A stretch of DNA of 64,000 bases, from the NCBI RefSeq assembly GCF_020421205.1, contig NZ_JAIZZH010000006.1, forward strand, positions 214,085 to 278,084, read 5' to 3'. The DNA comes from Hymenobacter pini (GTDB lineage: Bacteria; Bacteroidota; Bacteroidia; Cytophagales; Hymenobacteraceae). A program made the translations under genes and the position numbers. Each line of letters starts with the position of its first letter. Position 1 is the stretch's first letter. Below are positions 53,618 through 61,696 of the stretch, one piece after another. The notes beneath the pieces were generated by a model. That model searched no databases. It worked only from the letters and a program-made list of their open reading frames with translations, and was not told where the DNA came from.

Positions 53618-54673
53618 CTAGTGGCATCCGTTGCCGGTAATAGTTAATTGCTTATCGGTCAAGGTGTAGTTGAAGGTACCCGTCATGGATAGTAAGCTCA
53701 CAACTTCGCGCAGCGGCTGGTTGCGGAAGCTGCCCGTCAGCTGGCAGTGGCGTAGCTGGTCGTTGGCCAGTTGCACCGGCACGTTGTAGCGGCGGGCCAG
53801 CGTGCGGGCCACCTCATCCAGCGGCGTCTGGCGAAATACCAATTCACCCTGTCGCCAAGCCATTGCCTCGCGGCTGTCAGTGGCTTCTTCCTGCATTGCG
53901 GCCGTTTGGCGGTTGAAAACTACGCGCTGATTGGGCGTGACATACAGCGTATCCCGCGAAGTGGCACCACCTGAACCAGCCGCCCGAATAAAGGCTACCC
54001 GGCCAGTTACCACGGCTGTTTCTACCGTGGGCTCATTAGGGTAGGCTTTCACATTAAAGGAAGTGCCCAGCACCCGTACCTGCTGCTGGCCCACGTGTAG
54101 CACGAAAGGATGCTGTCGGTCGTGGGCTACTTCAAAAAAGGCCTCACCCTGCAAAGACACCTCACGCTGCTGGCTCGTAAACTTTTTGGGGTACCAAAGC
54201 CGGCTGTCGGCATTAAGCCACACGGTAGTGCCATCGGCCAGCAACACCTTGGTAGTAGCCCCTTGGGCTACTGCTTGCTCGGCGTACGCCAGCGGTGCTC
54301 CTGCCTCGTTGCGCAGGCGCGGGTACACGCCGTAGTATATCCCCCCCGCCAGCAGCCCCATACCAGCTACGGCCGCTGCCATGCGGCTGCGCCACCACGG
54401 AGCAGCGGGCCTGAAGGGCAGGATACGGGCCGTTGTTTCCTCAGATGATACCTCGTCGATGCGGTTCCATAAGGCATGCAGGGCGGCCGCCGTTTGGGCG
54501 GGTGTGGCCACGGGCTGAGCCGGTATGCGCCAATACTGTTTGGTGGCTTCGTAGGTAGCCTTTTCAACGGGAGAAGCCTGGTCCAGCCAAGCCTGCAGCC
54601 GCTCGTGCTCTGCCGGCGTAAGCTCGCCCGCCAGCTCCTTGCCCATTAGCTCATGTGCAGCAGAATTTTCCAT
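53618..54673 (-). CDS. FecR family anti-sigma regulator
   Basis: 351 residues: a cytoplasmic N-terminal anti-sigma helix bundle (ELMGKELAGELTPAEHERLQAWL), one transmembrane helix (about 95-115), the periplasmic FecR domain (TKVLLADGTTVWLNADSRLWYP; GEAFFEVAHD) and a C-terminal STN-like domain (about 265-345). It holds the sigma factor until the SusC STN domain signals. It is 110 bases downstream of the sigma gene and 77 upstream of susC. Confidence 0.93.
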   Translation of the reverse strand: MENSAAHELMGKELAGELTPAEHERLQAWLDQASPVEKATYEATKQYWRIPAQPVATPAQTAAALHALWNRIDEVSSEETTARILPFRPAAPWWRSRMAAAVAGMGLLAGGIYYGVYPRLRNEAGAPLAYAEQAVAQGATTKVLLADGTTVWLNADSRLWYPKKFTSQQREVSLQGEAFFEVAHDRQHPFVLHVGQQQVRVLGTSFNVKAYPNEPTVETAVVTGRVAFIRAAGSGGATSRDTLYVTPNQRVVFNRQTAAMQEEATDSREAMAWRQGELVFRQTPLDEVARTLARRYNVPVQLANDQLRHCQLTGSFRNQPLREVVSLLSMTGTFNYTLTDKQLTITGNGCH

Positions 54674-54784
54674 TCAGATTAAACTACAGAATACACCGGT
54701 AAAGAAACAGTTGTGTGAAGAGTAGACAGGTGCCGGAGGAAAGTACCCTTAAGTGCCACGTGGAAATAAGCAGGCAACTGGCCC

Positions 54785-55426
54785 CTAGCGCCCATAGTAC
54801 TGCGCTGCAGTCAGCAGTGGCAGCAGCCACAGGGCAATACGCATGGTGCTGTTGCCCTGCCCGGGTCGCTGGGTGAAATGGTGTTGCAGGTCGGCACTGA
54901 TTTTTTTCAATGCTATACCCATCTGCACCTCCACCGTTTTCACCGATAGATTCAGGATTTCGGCTACCTCGCGGTATTTTAGCCCTTCTTCCCGCACCAG
55001 CCGAAAAATAGTCTGGCATTGGGGGGGCAGCTTGTGTACCGCCCGTTGAATATCCTGGTACAGCTCCTCCGTGAGCAGGGTGCGCTCCGGCGTCATATAG
55101 TCCGTTTGCCAGGCCACTGGTACTTCCTCCAGCTCCGCAGTAGGCTGGTTCTCGGCTTTCTGCAGGTAGTTAAGCGCCTGGTTTTTGACGGCCACAAATA
55201 AGTAGCTGACTGGGTGCTGCACCTCGGGCAAAGAGGCGCGCTTCTGCCATAGCTTCACAAATACATCCGACACAACCTCTTCGGCCAGCTCCCGGCCCCG
55301 CACGTACCGCAACGCAAAGCGCAGTAAGGAGTTGTAGTTCTGGGTGAAGAACAACTCAAACGCCCGTCGGTCGTCGTTGGCTATGCGCCTGATGAGTTCT
55401 TGCAGGCTTGGCGTTGAACCAGTCAT
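54785..55426 (-). CDS. ECF sigma factor (RpoE/FecI type) with hydrophobic C-terminal tail
   Basis: 213 residues from ATG at 55424-55426. Region 2 (ELFFTQNYNSLLRFALRYV; EEVVSDVFVKLWQ) and region 4 (LPPQCQTIFRLVREEGLKYREVAEIL in parts; SVKTVEVQM) are clear. It probably drives the susC-susD genes. The last ~18 residues (MRIALWLLPLLTAAQ-like) are strongly hydrophobic, unusual for a soluble sigma factor. A longer start at 55477 has no family support. Confidence 0.92.
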   Translation of the reverse strand: MTGSTPSLQELIRRIANDDRRAFELFFTQNYNSLLRFALRYVRGRELAEEVVSDVFVKLWQKRASLPEVQHPVSYLFVAVKNQALNYLQKAENQPTAELEEVPVAWQTDYMTPERTLLTEELYQDIQRAVHKLPPQCQTIFRLVREEGLKYREVAEILNLSVKTVEVQMGIALKKISADLQHHFTQRPGQGNSTMRIALWLLPLLTAAQYYGR

Positions 55427-55610
55427 AAAGCCATCAAATGAAAAAAAGTGACTGGCACACAGCCCTTGGCCGTTCATAAACTATGGCAGTGTATACCCCA
55501 ACCCAAATTGAAGTAACACTGCGCAGCAGTGGTAGGCTGGTGGGATGGTCCCATGCTTCGCTCAGACAGCGAAAAGTTCGTCTGCCCTTAACGCATGTGC
55601 CGGAGCAGCG

Positions 55611-57530
55611 TTAAAAATGCCAGCGGACGAAGGCTTCAATACCCTCGTATTCGGGTAGGCCGAGCTGGTCGTAGAGGCGGGCCGTGGTGCGGTTACGCTC
55701 CTCGGCCCGCTGCCAGAACTCGCGTTGGTCGGCACCCGGAAATAGTGGGCGGTCCTTTTGGCTCTGGTGCTTGAAAATGGCCCGGCGCTTGCGCGTGAGC
55801 TCCTGCGGCGACAAGGGTACGGCCATTTCAATCTGGTCCACGTCCCACTCTTGCCAGGCGCCGCGGTACAGCCATACTCGGCACTCCTCCAGCCACGCAG
55901 TATTAGCCGCCTTCAGCCGCCGGATAGCCTCAAAAATAGCGGCCAGACATACCCGGTGCGTGCCGTGCGGGTCCGATAGGTCGCCGGCGGCGTACACTTG
56001 CTGGGGCTGCACCTGGTTGAGCAGCTCCATCGTCAGCCGAATGTCTTCCTCGCCGATGGGCTTTTTGCGTACCCGGCCGGTCTCGTAGAACGGCAAATCC
56101 TGGAAGTGCATATTCTGGTCGGGAATGCCAGCGTAGCGGCAGGCGCTTTTGGCCTCACCCCGCCGGATCAGCCCCTTAATTTGCTGTACTTCTTCCGAGT
56201 CTACTTGCCCCGGCTGCTTGTTGCGCAGGAAATCGGCCACGCGGTGGTACAAGGTCTCAGCGGGCTGCTCATCCAGCCGAAACATGCTGTCATACTCGGC
56301 TACAAACTCGGCAAACCGGATGGCCTCGTCATCAAATACGGCAATGTTACCGGAGGTCTGGTAGGCCACGTGCACGTCGTGGCCTTGGTCAACTAGTCGC
56401 AGGAGCGTACCCCCCATGCTAATCACATCGTCATCGGGGTGGGGTGAAAAAATGAGCACCCGCTTTGGGAAGGGAGACGCCCGTTCAGGCCGGTCTGTAT
56501 CATCGGCGTTGGGCTTGCCGCCTGGCCACCCCGTAATGGTGCGCTGTAGCTGCCGAAACACCCGGATGTTAATATCATACGCCAGCCCCGATTCGGCCAG
56601 TAGCTCTGACAGACCATTCTCGTTGTAGTCTTCGTCCGTAAGCTTCAGAATCGGCTTTTGCAGGGTACGGGCCAGCCACGTGACGGCTTTACGCACAGTG
56701 GGAGCATTTTGCCAATCCAAGGTGCGACCCACCAGCCAGGGTGTTTTCATCCGCGTTAGCTCGGCGCCGGCAGCTTCGTCTAGTATCACCTGTACCTGCG
56801 GGTGCTGCTGCAGGTAGGTAGCCGGCACCGAGTCAGTCATCTCGCCCTCCACCATGCGCTTCACCACGGCGGCCTTACCCTCGCCCCAGGCCAGCAGCAC
56901 AATGTGGCGGGCCTCCAGAATGGTGCCTACCCCCATCGTAATGGCCCGGCGGGGTACGTTTTCCTCGCCGTAGAAATCAGAAGCAGCGTCGGTGCGGGTA
57001 ATGTGGTCCAGGGTAATCAGGCGGGTACGGGAAGCAGCCCCCGAGCCGGGCTCATTGAACCCAATATGGCCGGTGCGACCAATACCCAGTACTTGCAGGT
57101 CAACTCCACCGGCCTCCCGAATCTGCTCCTCGTAGCGGCGACAAAAAGCAGCTACCTGTTCCTGTGGGAGCGTCCCATCCGGAATGTGCACATTCTCCGG
57201 CCGGATATCGATGTGGTCGAATAGATACTCGTGCATGAAGCGCACATAGCTCTGCAGCGAATCGGGCGCCGTGGGGTAGTACTCGTCGAGGTTAAACGTC
57301 ACTACATTCTGAAAACTCAGGCCCTCCTCCCTGTGCAGGCGTACCAACTCCTCATACAGGCGGGTGGGGGTGGAGCCCGTAGCCAGGCCCAGCACGCAGG
57401 AGCGGTTTTCGGCGGCGCGTTGCCGGATCAGATCTGCAATCTGATGGGCTACCGCCACTGAGGCTTGCTCCGAATCAGGATAGATAGTAGTGGACAGACG
57501 TTCAGCACGGAGTTCGGAAGAAGGTTGCAT
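55611..57530 (-). CDS. nagB: NagB-LmbE fusion: glucosamine-6-phosphate deaminase with PIG-L domain
   Basis: 639 residues. Residues ~1-290 are glucosamine-6-phosphate deaminase: LATGSTPTRLY (49-59), NLDEYY with Asp82-Glu83, and GRTGHIGFNEP (151-161) with the catalytic His155. Residues ~355-610 are an LmbE/PIG-L de-N-acetylase-like domain with the metal motif HPDDD at 364-368. The fusion is common in Bacteroidota. It opposes glmS and may also remove N-acetyl groups. It is the only gene on this strand after the sigma cassette, with a 184-base gap. Confidence 0.93.
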   Translation of the reverse strand: MQPSSELRAERLSTTIYPDSEQASVAVAHQIADLIRQRAAENRSCVLGLATGSTPTRLYEELVRLHREEGLSFQNVVTFNLDEYYPTAPDSLQSYVRFMHEYLFDHIDIRPENVHIPDGTLPQEQVAAFCRRYEEQIREAGGVDLQVLGIGRTGHIGFNEPGSGAASRTRLITLDHITRTDAASDFYGEENVPRRAITMGVGTILEARHIVLLAWGEGKAAVVKRMVEGEMTDSVPATYLQQHPQVQVILDEAAGAELTRMKTPWLVGRTLDWQNAPTVRKAVTWLARTLQKPILKLTDEDYNENGLSELLAESGLAYDINIRVFRQLQRTITGWPGGKPNADDTDRPERASPFPKRVLIFSPHPDDDVISMGGTLLRLVDQGHDVHVAYQTSGNIAVFDDEAIRFAEFVAEYDSMFRLDEQPAETLYHRVADFLRNKQPGQVDSEEVQQIKGLIRRGEAKSACRYAGIPDQNMHFQDLPFYETGRVRKKPIGEEDIRLTMELLNQVQPQQVYAAGDLSDPHGTHRVCLAAIFEAIRRLKAANTAWLEECRVWLYRGAWQEWDVDQIEMAVPLSPQELTRKRRAIFKHQSQKDRPLFPGADQREFWQRAEERNRTTARLYDQLGLPEYEGIEAFVRWHF

Positions 57531-57896
57531 ACTGGGTAGGGACGGGTGAATGACAGTGGAAGTACACAGTTCCTCCGCACAAACTCCAGTAATGGCCTAA
57601 AATCTTTTTTACTGGTGAACGGCCTTTTTCTTCCTGGCTTCAACCACACATCCAGCAGAAGGCCATGTCACACCCAGGCCCAATGCAGTCATTGCTTAAC
57701 CCGCAACAGCACAGTACGCTGGAGTTTTCGCCACTGTTTAGCCACAGCATCATTCTATAGTGTGCCGTTGTGCGCCTCAGAAGAGTTGTCACAAAAGCAG
57801 GTATACCTTCCTTTACTCAGGCACAGGTAATACACACATTGCATATCCCTAGATACTCATAGCCAAGCTTCTTCACCAGCCTTTCCATTCGCGCAT
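57531..57896. other. 366-base gap between divergent genes
   Basis: Separates nagB (minus) from a small plus-strand gene. A short ORF reading rightward (57546-57830) overlaps but lacks protein-like character. No hairpin or clear -7 box was recognised; it should hold both promoters. Confidence 0.5.
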
Positions 57897-58268
57897 ATGC
57901 CTACTTTTACCGACAAAGACACGTATTTGCTGGACCTAGGATTCATCCGGATTTCTCCCTATCAATCCTGGAATTGCCCAGTCGACGCCACCGAGCCGTC
58001 CTTTATTCCCGCCTCCGATATTCGCTACCTGCACCAAACCGTTGCCGCTGATGGCACGCGGCTGTATGCGTATGCCTGGGTAGAGGAGCCCGGCCTGTTG
58101 CTGACCACCGAGCGGCATATCTCAGCGTTGGAGCATATTGTGAGCGAGCTGGAAACCAACGACTTTGCGTTACTGGGCCAGCTGCTGGAACGGTTCTTCC
58201 AGCGCCACGGTGGGCGCGGGGCCTTGGTAACGTCCGTGGTGCATCGGCCTCAGCCCATGCTGTCATAA
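57897..58268 (+). CDS. Hypothetical protein
   Basis: 123 residues, mixed alpha/beta look, with WNCPVDATEPSF near residue 23 and a C-terminal helical part (ISALEHIVSELETNDFALLGQLLERFFQRH, in two parts). No family is recognised. It ends 25 bases before a strong terminator and is followed by the tRNA gene on the other strand. Confidence 0.55.
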   Translation: MPTFTDKDTYLLDLGFIRISPYQSWNCPVDATEPSFIPASDIRYLHQTVAADGTRLYAYAWVEEPGLLLTTERHISALEHIVSELETNDFALLGQLLERFFQRHGGRGALVTSVVHRPQPMLS

Positions 58269-58293
58269 GCAAAACCGCTACCGGTAAAAACCA

Positions 58294-58328
58294 AAAAACC
58301 CTCTCGGAGCTAAGCTGAGAGGGTTTTT
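58294..58328. terminator. Bidirectional terminator
   Basis: AAAAACCCTCTC (58294-58305) pairs with GAGAGGGTTTTT (58317-58328). It serves the hypothetical gene and can also end the tRNA-Phe transcript on the minus strand. Confidence 0.85.
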
Positions 58329-58329
58329 G

Positions 58330-58402
<73 letters not shown>

Positions 58403-58582
58403 AGCTCTTGGTTCCCCGGAGGCGTTGTAGCCGTTGGGGAGCACAAAAGTAGTAAAGGTTTTTCAACACGCAAGAGAGACGGTAAATTTTTTTTCAGACC
58501 GTAACTAAGCAACGCAAAAGCTGTAATTTGTTATGCATAACGAGTATATTTCGGCCTAAACCCCAAACCTACCCATTTTCCC

Positions 58583-59965
58583 GTGCACTTTTCCATCCAA
58601 AACATCCTCTTCCTGCTGGTTGCGGTAGCGGGCTTCGGCCTGTTTGCCTGGCAAGCCCGGAAGATTCGGGCTAATATCCTCGTCGGGCGCGACCGGGACA
58701 TGAGCGGCCACACCAGCGAGCGGCTTCGCAAAACACTCTTGGTGGCCTTCGGGCAGCAGAAGATGTTCAAGCGCCTCACGCCCGCCTTCCTGCACCTGAT
58801 TGTCTACGTTGGCTTTATTGTCATCAATATTGAGGTGCTGGAAATTATGGTGGATGGCCTGTTTGGCACCCACCGGTTCCTGCAGTTCCTGGGCCCGCTG
58901 TACTCCGCCCTTACTGGCACCAACGAGCTGCTGGGTGCCCTGGTAGTGCTGGCCGTAATAGCTTTTTGGTGGCGCCGCAACGTGGGCGTAGTGCGCCGTT
59001 TTACTGGCCCCGAGCTGCGGGCCTGGCCCAAACTGGATGCCAACGTGATTCTGTACGTAGAGGTGGCGCTGATGATGGCCCTGTTCCTGATGAACTCCGC
59101 CGACCTGAAGCTGCACCAGCTGGAAGGCAAAGACCTGCCCGGCGCATTCCCTATCAGCCAGTTCCTCACGGGCCTGTTGCCCGATGGCCTCACGGCCCTG
59201 GAAGTACTGGAGCGCGTGGGCTGGTGGGCGCACATTGTGGGCATTTTGCTGTTCCTGAACTACCTGCCCAGCAGCAAGCACTTCCACATCATCATGGCCT
59301 TCCCCAACGTGTTCTATTCCCGGCTGGTGCCGCAGGGGCAGTTCTCGAACGTGGATAGCATCACCCACGAGGTGAAAGCTATGATGGACCCCAGCTACGA
59401 AGTGCCGGCTCCCGCCACCAACCCCGATGGCTCGGCCGCCGCACCCACGCCCTTTGGTGCCAAAGACGTGGACGACCTGGCCTGGACTAACCTGCTGAAC
59501 GCTTACTCCTGCACCGAGTGCGGCCGTTGCACCTCGGTGTGTCCCGCTAACCTCACCGGCAAGCTCCTCTCACCCCGCAAAATCATCATGGATACCCGGG
59601 ATAGGATGGAGGAGAAGTACAACTCCCCGCTCATTTTCCATCCTAACCTCTACGGCAAGGAAGCCAAGCACAACCCTCAGGAGCAGCTCGACAAGGAAAA
59701 CCACACCCTGCTGCGCGGCTACGTAACGCCCGAGGAACTGTGGGCCTGCACCACCTGCAACGCCTGCGTGGAAGCCTGCCCGGTAAACATCAACCCCCTG
59801 GAGAGCATCGTGGAAATGCGCCGCTTCCTGGTACTGGAAGAGTCGGCCGCGCCCAACTCGCTGAACGTAATGTTCAGCAACATCGAGAACAACGGGGCGC
59901 CCTGGGCCTTCTCGCCCTCCGACCGATTCAACTGGGCCGACGACCTGTTTGTGGCGGAGAAATAA
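58583..59965 (+). CDS. Membrane Fe-S protein (HdrC/E-like, heterodisulfide-reductase-type electron carrier)
   Basis: 460 residues from GTG 58583. Five or so transmembrane helices in the first ~240 residues, with a likely haem or quinone site, then a cytoplasmic ferredoxin part. Two 4Fe-4S motifs: Cys310/313/316/320 and Cys389/392/395/399. It carries electrons between a quinone pool and soluble donors. The partner CCG protein follows 100 bases later. Such pairs in Bacteroidota are often placed in electron transfer from acyl-CoA dehydrogenases or lactate, but the donor is not known here. Confidence 0.85.
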   Translation: MHFSIQNILFLLVAVAGFGLFAWQARKIRANILVGRDRDMSGHTSERLRKTLLVAFGQQKMFKRLTPAFLHLIVYVGFIVINIEVLEIMVDGLFGTHRFLQFLGPLYSALTGTNELLGALVVLAVIAFWWRRNVGVVRRFTGPELRAWPKLDANVILYVEVALMMALFLMNSADLKLHQLEGKDLPGAFPISQFLTGLLPDGLTALEVLERVGWWAHIVGILLFLNYLPSSKHFHIIMAFPNVFYSRLVPQGQFSNVDSITHEVKAMMDPSYEVPAPATNPDGSAAAPTPFGAKDVDDLAWTNLLNAYSCTECGRCTSVCPANLTGKLLSPRKIIMDTRDRMEEKYNSPLIFHPNLYGKEAKHNPQEQLDKENHTLLRGYVTPEELWACTTCNACVEACPVNINPLESIVEMRRFLVLEESAAPNSLNVMFSNIENNGAPWAFSPSDRFNWADDLFVAEK

Positions 59966-60028
59966 ATTGAGTTGCTGGCTGCGGGCTGTTGGTGAAATAA
60001 ACCACGATACCCTGCCGCTGGCGGCTAC

Positions 60029-60052
60029 CTGACAACTGATAACTGACAACTG
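60029..60052 (+). repeat. CTGACAACTG direct repeat
   Basis: CTGACAACTG at 60029-60038 and 60043-60052 (period 14), in the gap before the CCG-domain gene. A related run with ACTGATAAC/GACAACGGATAAC-like words lies at 60990-61025. Confidence 0.55.
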
Positions 60053-60065
60053 TCAACCAAGTAGA

Positions 60066-60962
60066 ATGGCTGAGCAAACTGCCAAGCGTCAAATCAACGT
60101 CCCGATGATGGCCGACTTGGCCGCCCGGGGCGAAACCCCGGAAGTACTGTTCTGGGTAGGCTGCGCCGGCGCCTTCGACGACCGGTATAAGCGCGTAACC
60201 CGGGCCTTTGTGCGCATCCTGGACCACGTAGGCGTGAGTTACGCCGTGCTGGGCATGGAAGAAACCTGCACCGGTGACCCCGCCAAGCGTGCCGGCAACG
60301 AGTTCCTGTTCCAGATGCAGGCTATGCAGAACATTACCACTCTCAATGGCTACGGCATCAAGAAGGTAGTAACGGCTTGCCCGCACTGCTTCAACACCAT
60401 CAAAAACGAGTACCCCGCCCTGGGCGGCGAGTACGAGGTAATTCACCATAGCACCTTCCTCCAGCAGCTCATCAACGATGGTAAAGTGACGGCCAAAGGC
60501 GGTGAGTCGTTCAAGGGCCGCCGCATCACCTTCCACGACTCCTGCTACCTGGGCCGCGCCAACAACATCTACGAAGCCCCCCGCGAGGTGCTGGAGGTGC
60601 TCGACGCCGACCTGCTGGAAATGAAGCGCTGCAAAACCAACGGCCTCTGCTGCGGGGCCGGTGGCGCTCAGATGTGGAAAGAACCCGAGCCCGGCAAAAA
60701 AGACGTAAACATTGAGCGGGCCGAGGAAGCCCTGGCTACCCTCGACGGCGACGCCGATGTGCTCCTGAACCTTCAGGGCGTGGAAAGCACCGCCCCCGTA
60801 CTGCCCGCCGGCTCCAACCGCGGCGGCAGCGTAATTGCTGTGGCCTGCCCCTTCTGCATGACGATGATGGCTGACGGCGTAAAAAATAAAGAGCGTGAAT
60901 CAGACGTGCAGGTATTCGACTTAGCCGAACTGATTGCTTCCGCCGAAGGCCTCAACGCGTAA
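60066..60962 (+). CDS. CCG-domain Fe-S oxidoreductase subunit (HdrB/GlpC-like)
   Basis: 298 residues with two copies of the cysteine-rich CCG domain: Cys33, Cys68, Cys105 and Cys108 in the first, Cys160, Cys189, Cys195 and Cys196 in the second (NGLCCGAGGAQMW). These bind an unusual Fe-S cluster as in heterodisulfide reductase subunit B. It probably forms a complex with the membrane Fe-S protein upstream and acts as the catalytic or electron-entry subunit. Additional Cys residues near the C-terminus (VACPFCMTMM) may hold a further site. Confidence 0.85.
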   Translation: MAEQTAKRQINVPMMADLAARGETPEVLFWVGCAGAFDDRYKRVTRAFVRILDHVGVSYAVLGMEETCTGDPAKRAGNEFLFQMQAMQNITTLNGYGIKKVVTACPHCFNTIKNEYPALGGEYEVIHHSTFLQQLINDGKVTAKGGESFKGRRITFHDSCYLGRANNIYEAPREVLEVLDADLLEMKRCKTNGLCCGAGGAQMWKEPEPGKKDVNIERAEEALATLDGDADVLLNLQGVESTAPVLPAGSNRGGSVIAVACPFCMTMMADGVKNKERESDVQVFDLAELIASAEGLNA

Positions 60963-61031
60963 TGAGTTGTACGTTGATAGTTGTCGGAACGATGCTGATA
61001 ACGGACAACGGATAACTAGTAACTGAATATA

Positions 61032-61064
61032 GCCCCGCGCCGGAACTTCCGGCCGGGGCTCTTT
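61032..61064 (+). terminator. Terminator after the CCG-domain gene
   Basis: AGCCCCG and CGGGGCT-type arms with an inner CCGG pair, then CTTTCTTT. Confidence 0.7.
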
Positions 61065-61096
61065 CTTTGTACCAATAGTAGTCTTGCTCTTGCCCT

Positions 61097-61597
61097 ATGT
61101 ACGTTCCCTTCGATCAGCTTCCTGCCTCCGCCCGCTTGTGGATTTACCAAGCCAACCGCCTTTTCACTACCGCCGAGATAGAGGCTCTGCAGCCTGCCTT
61201 ACAGCAGTTCGCGGCGGAGTGGACCAGCCACGGCCGGGCCCTGCAAGCATCGGCTGCAATATTGCATCAGCAGTTCCTGGTCGTTGGCCTCGATGAAGCC
61301 GTCGCCGATGCCAGCGGCTGTTCCATCGATGCCTCAGTGCGGTTTGTTCGGCAGGTAGAGGAGCAGCTTGGGGTTGAACTGCTGGATAAGTCCCGAATGG
61401 CGTTCCTGCTCAACAGTAAGGTACAGTTGCTAACGCGCACCGAGTTGAAACAGGCAGTAGAACAAGGCCTCATTGGGCCCGATACGCCGTATTTCGACAA
61501 TACCATTGCTACCCAAGCGCAGCTGCAAACCAAATGGCCGGCCCCAGTCGTTACTACATGGCTGGCCCGGTACTTTAAGGCAACCAGCAACGCGTAA
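61097..61597 (+). CDS. Conserved hypothetical protein (often mislabelled ABC transporter ATPase)
   Basis: 166 residues. It opens MYVPFDQLPASARLWIYQANR and contains DASGCSIDASVRFVRQVEEQLG. No Walker A, signature or Walker B motif is present, so an ATPase call would be wrong. The function is unknown. The segment with Cys and paired Asp residues near 73-80 is conserved in Bacteroidota homologues as far as I recall. It stands between a terminator and the PorE-like gene. Confidence 0.75.
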   Translation: MYVPFDQLPASARLWIYQANRLFTTAEIEALQPALQQFAAEWTSHGRALQASAAILHQQFLVVGLDEAVADASGCSIDASVRFVRQVEEQLGVELLDKSRMAFLLNSKVQLLTRTELKQAVEQGLIGPDTPYFDNTIATQAQLQTKWPAPVVTTWLARYFKATSNA

Positions 61598-61696
61598 CCT
61601 CCGAAAAGTAAAATTCGCGGAATCAGTAGTATTATTAACACCTGCTTACGGCGTAACCAGCCCCCGGCCGCTGCGTACGGTATCATCCCGCCCTCT

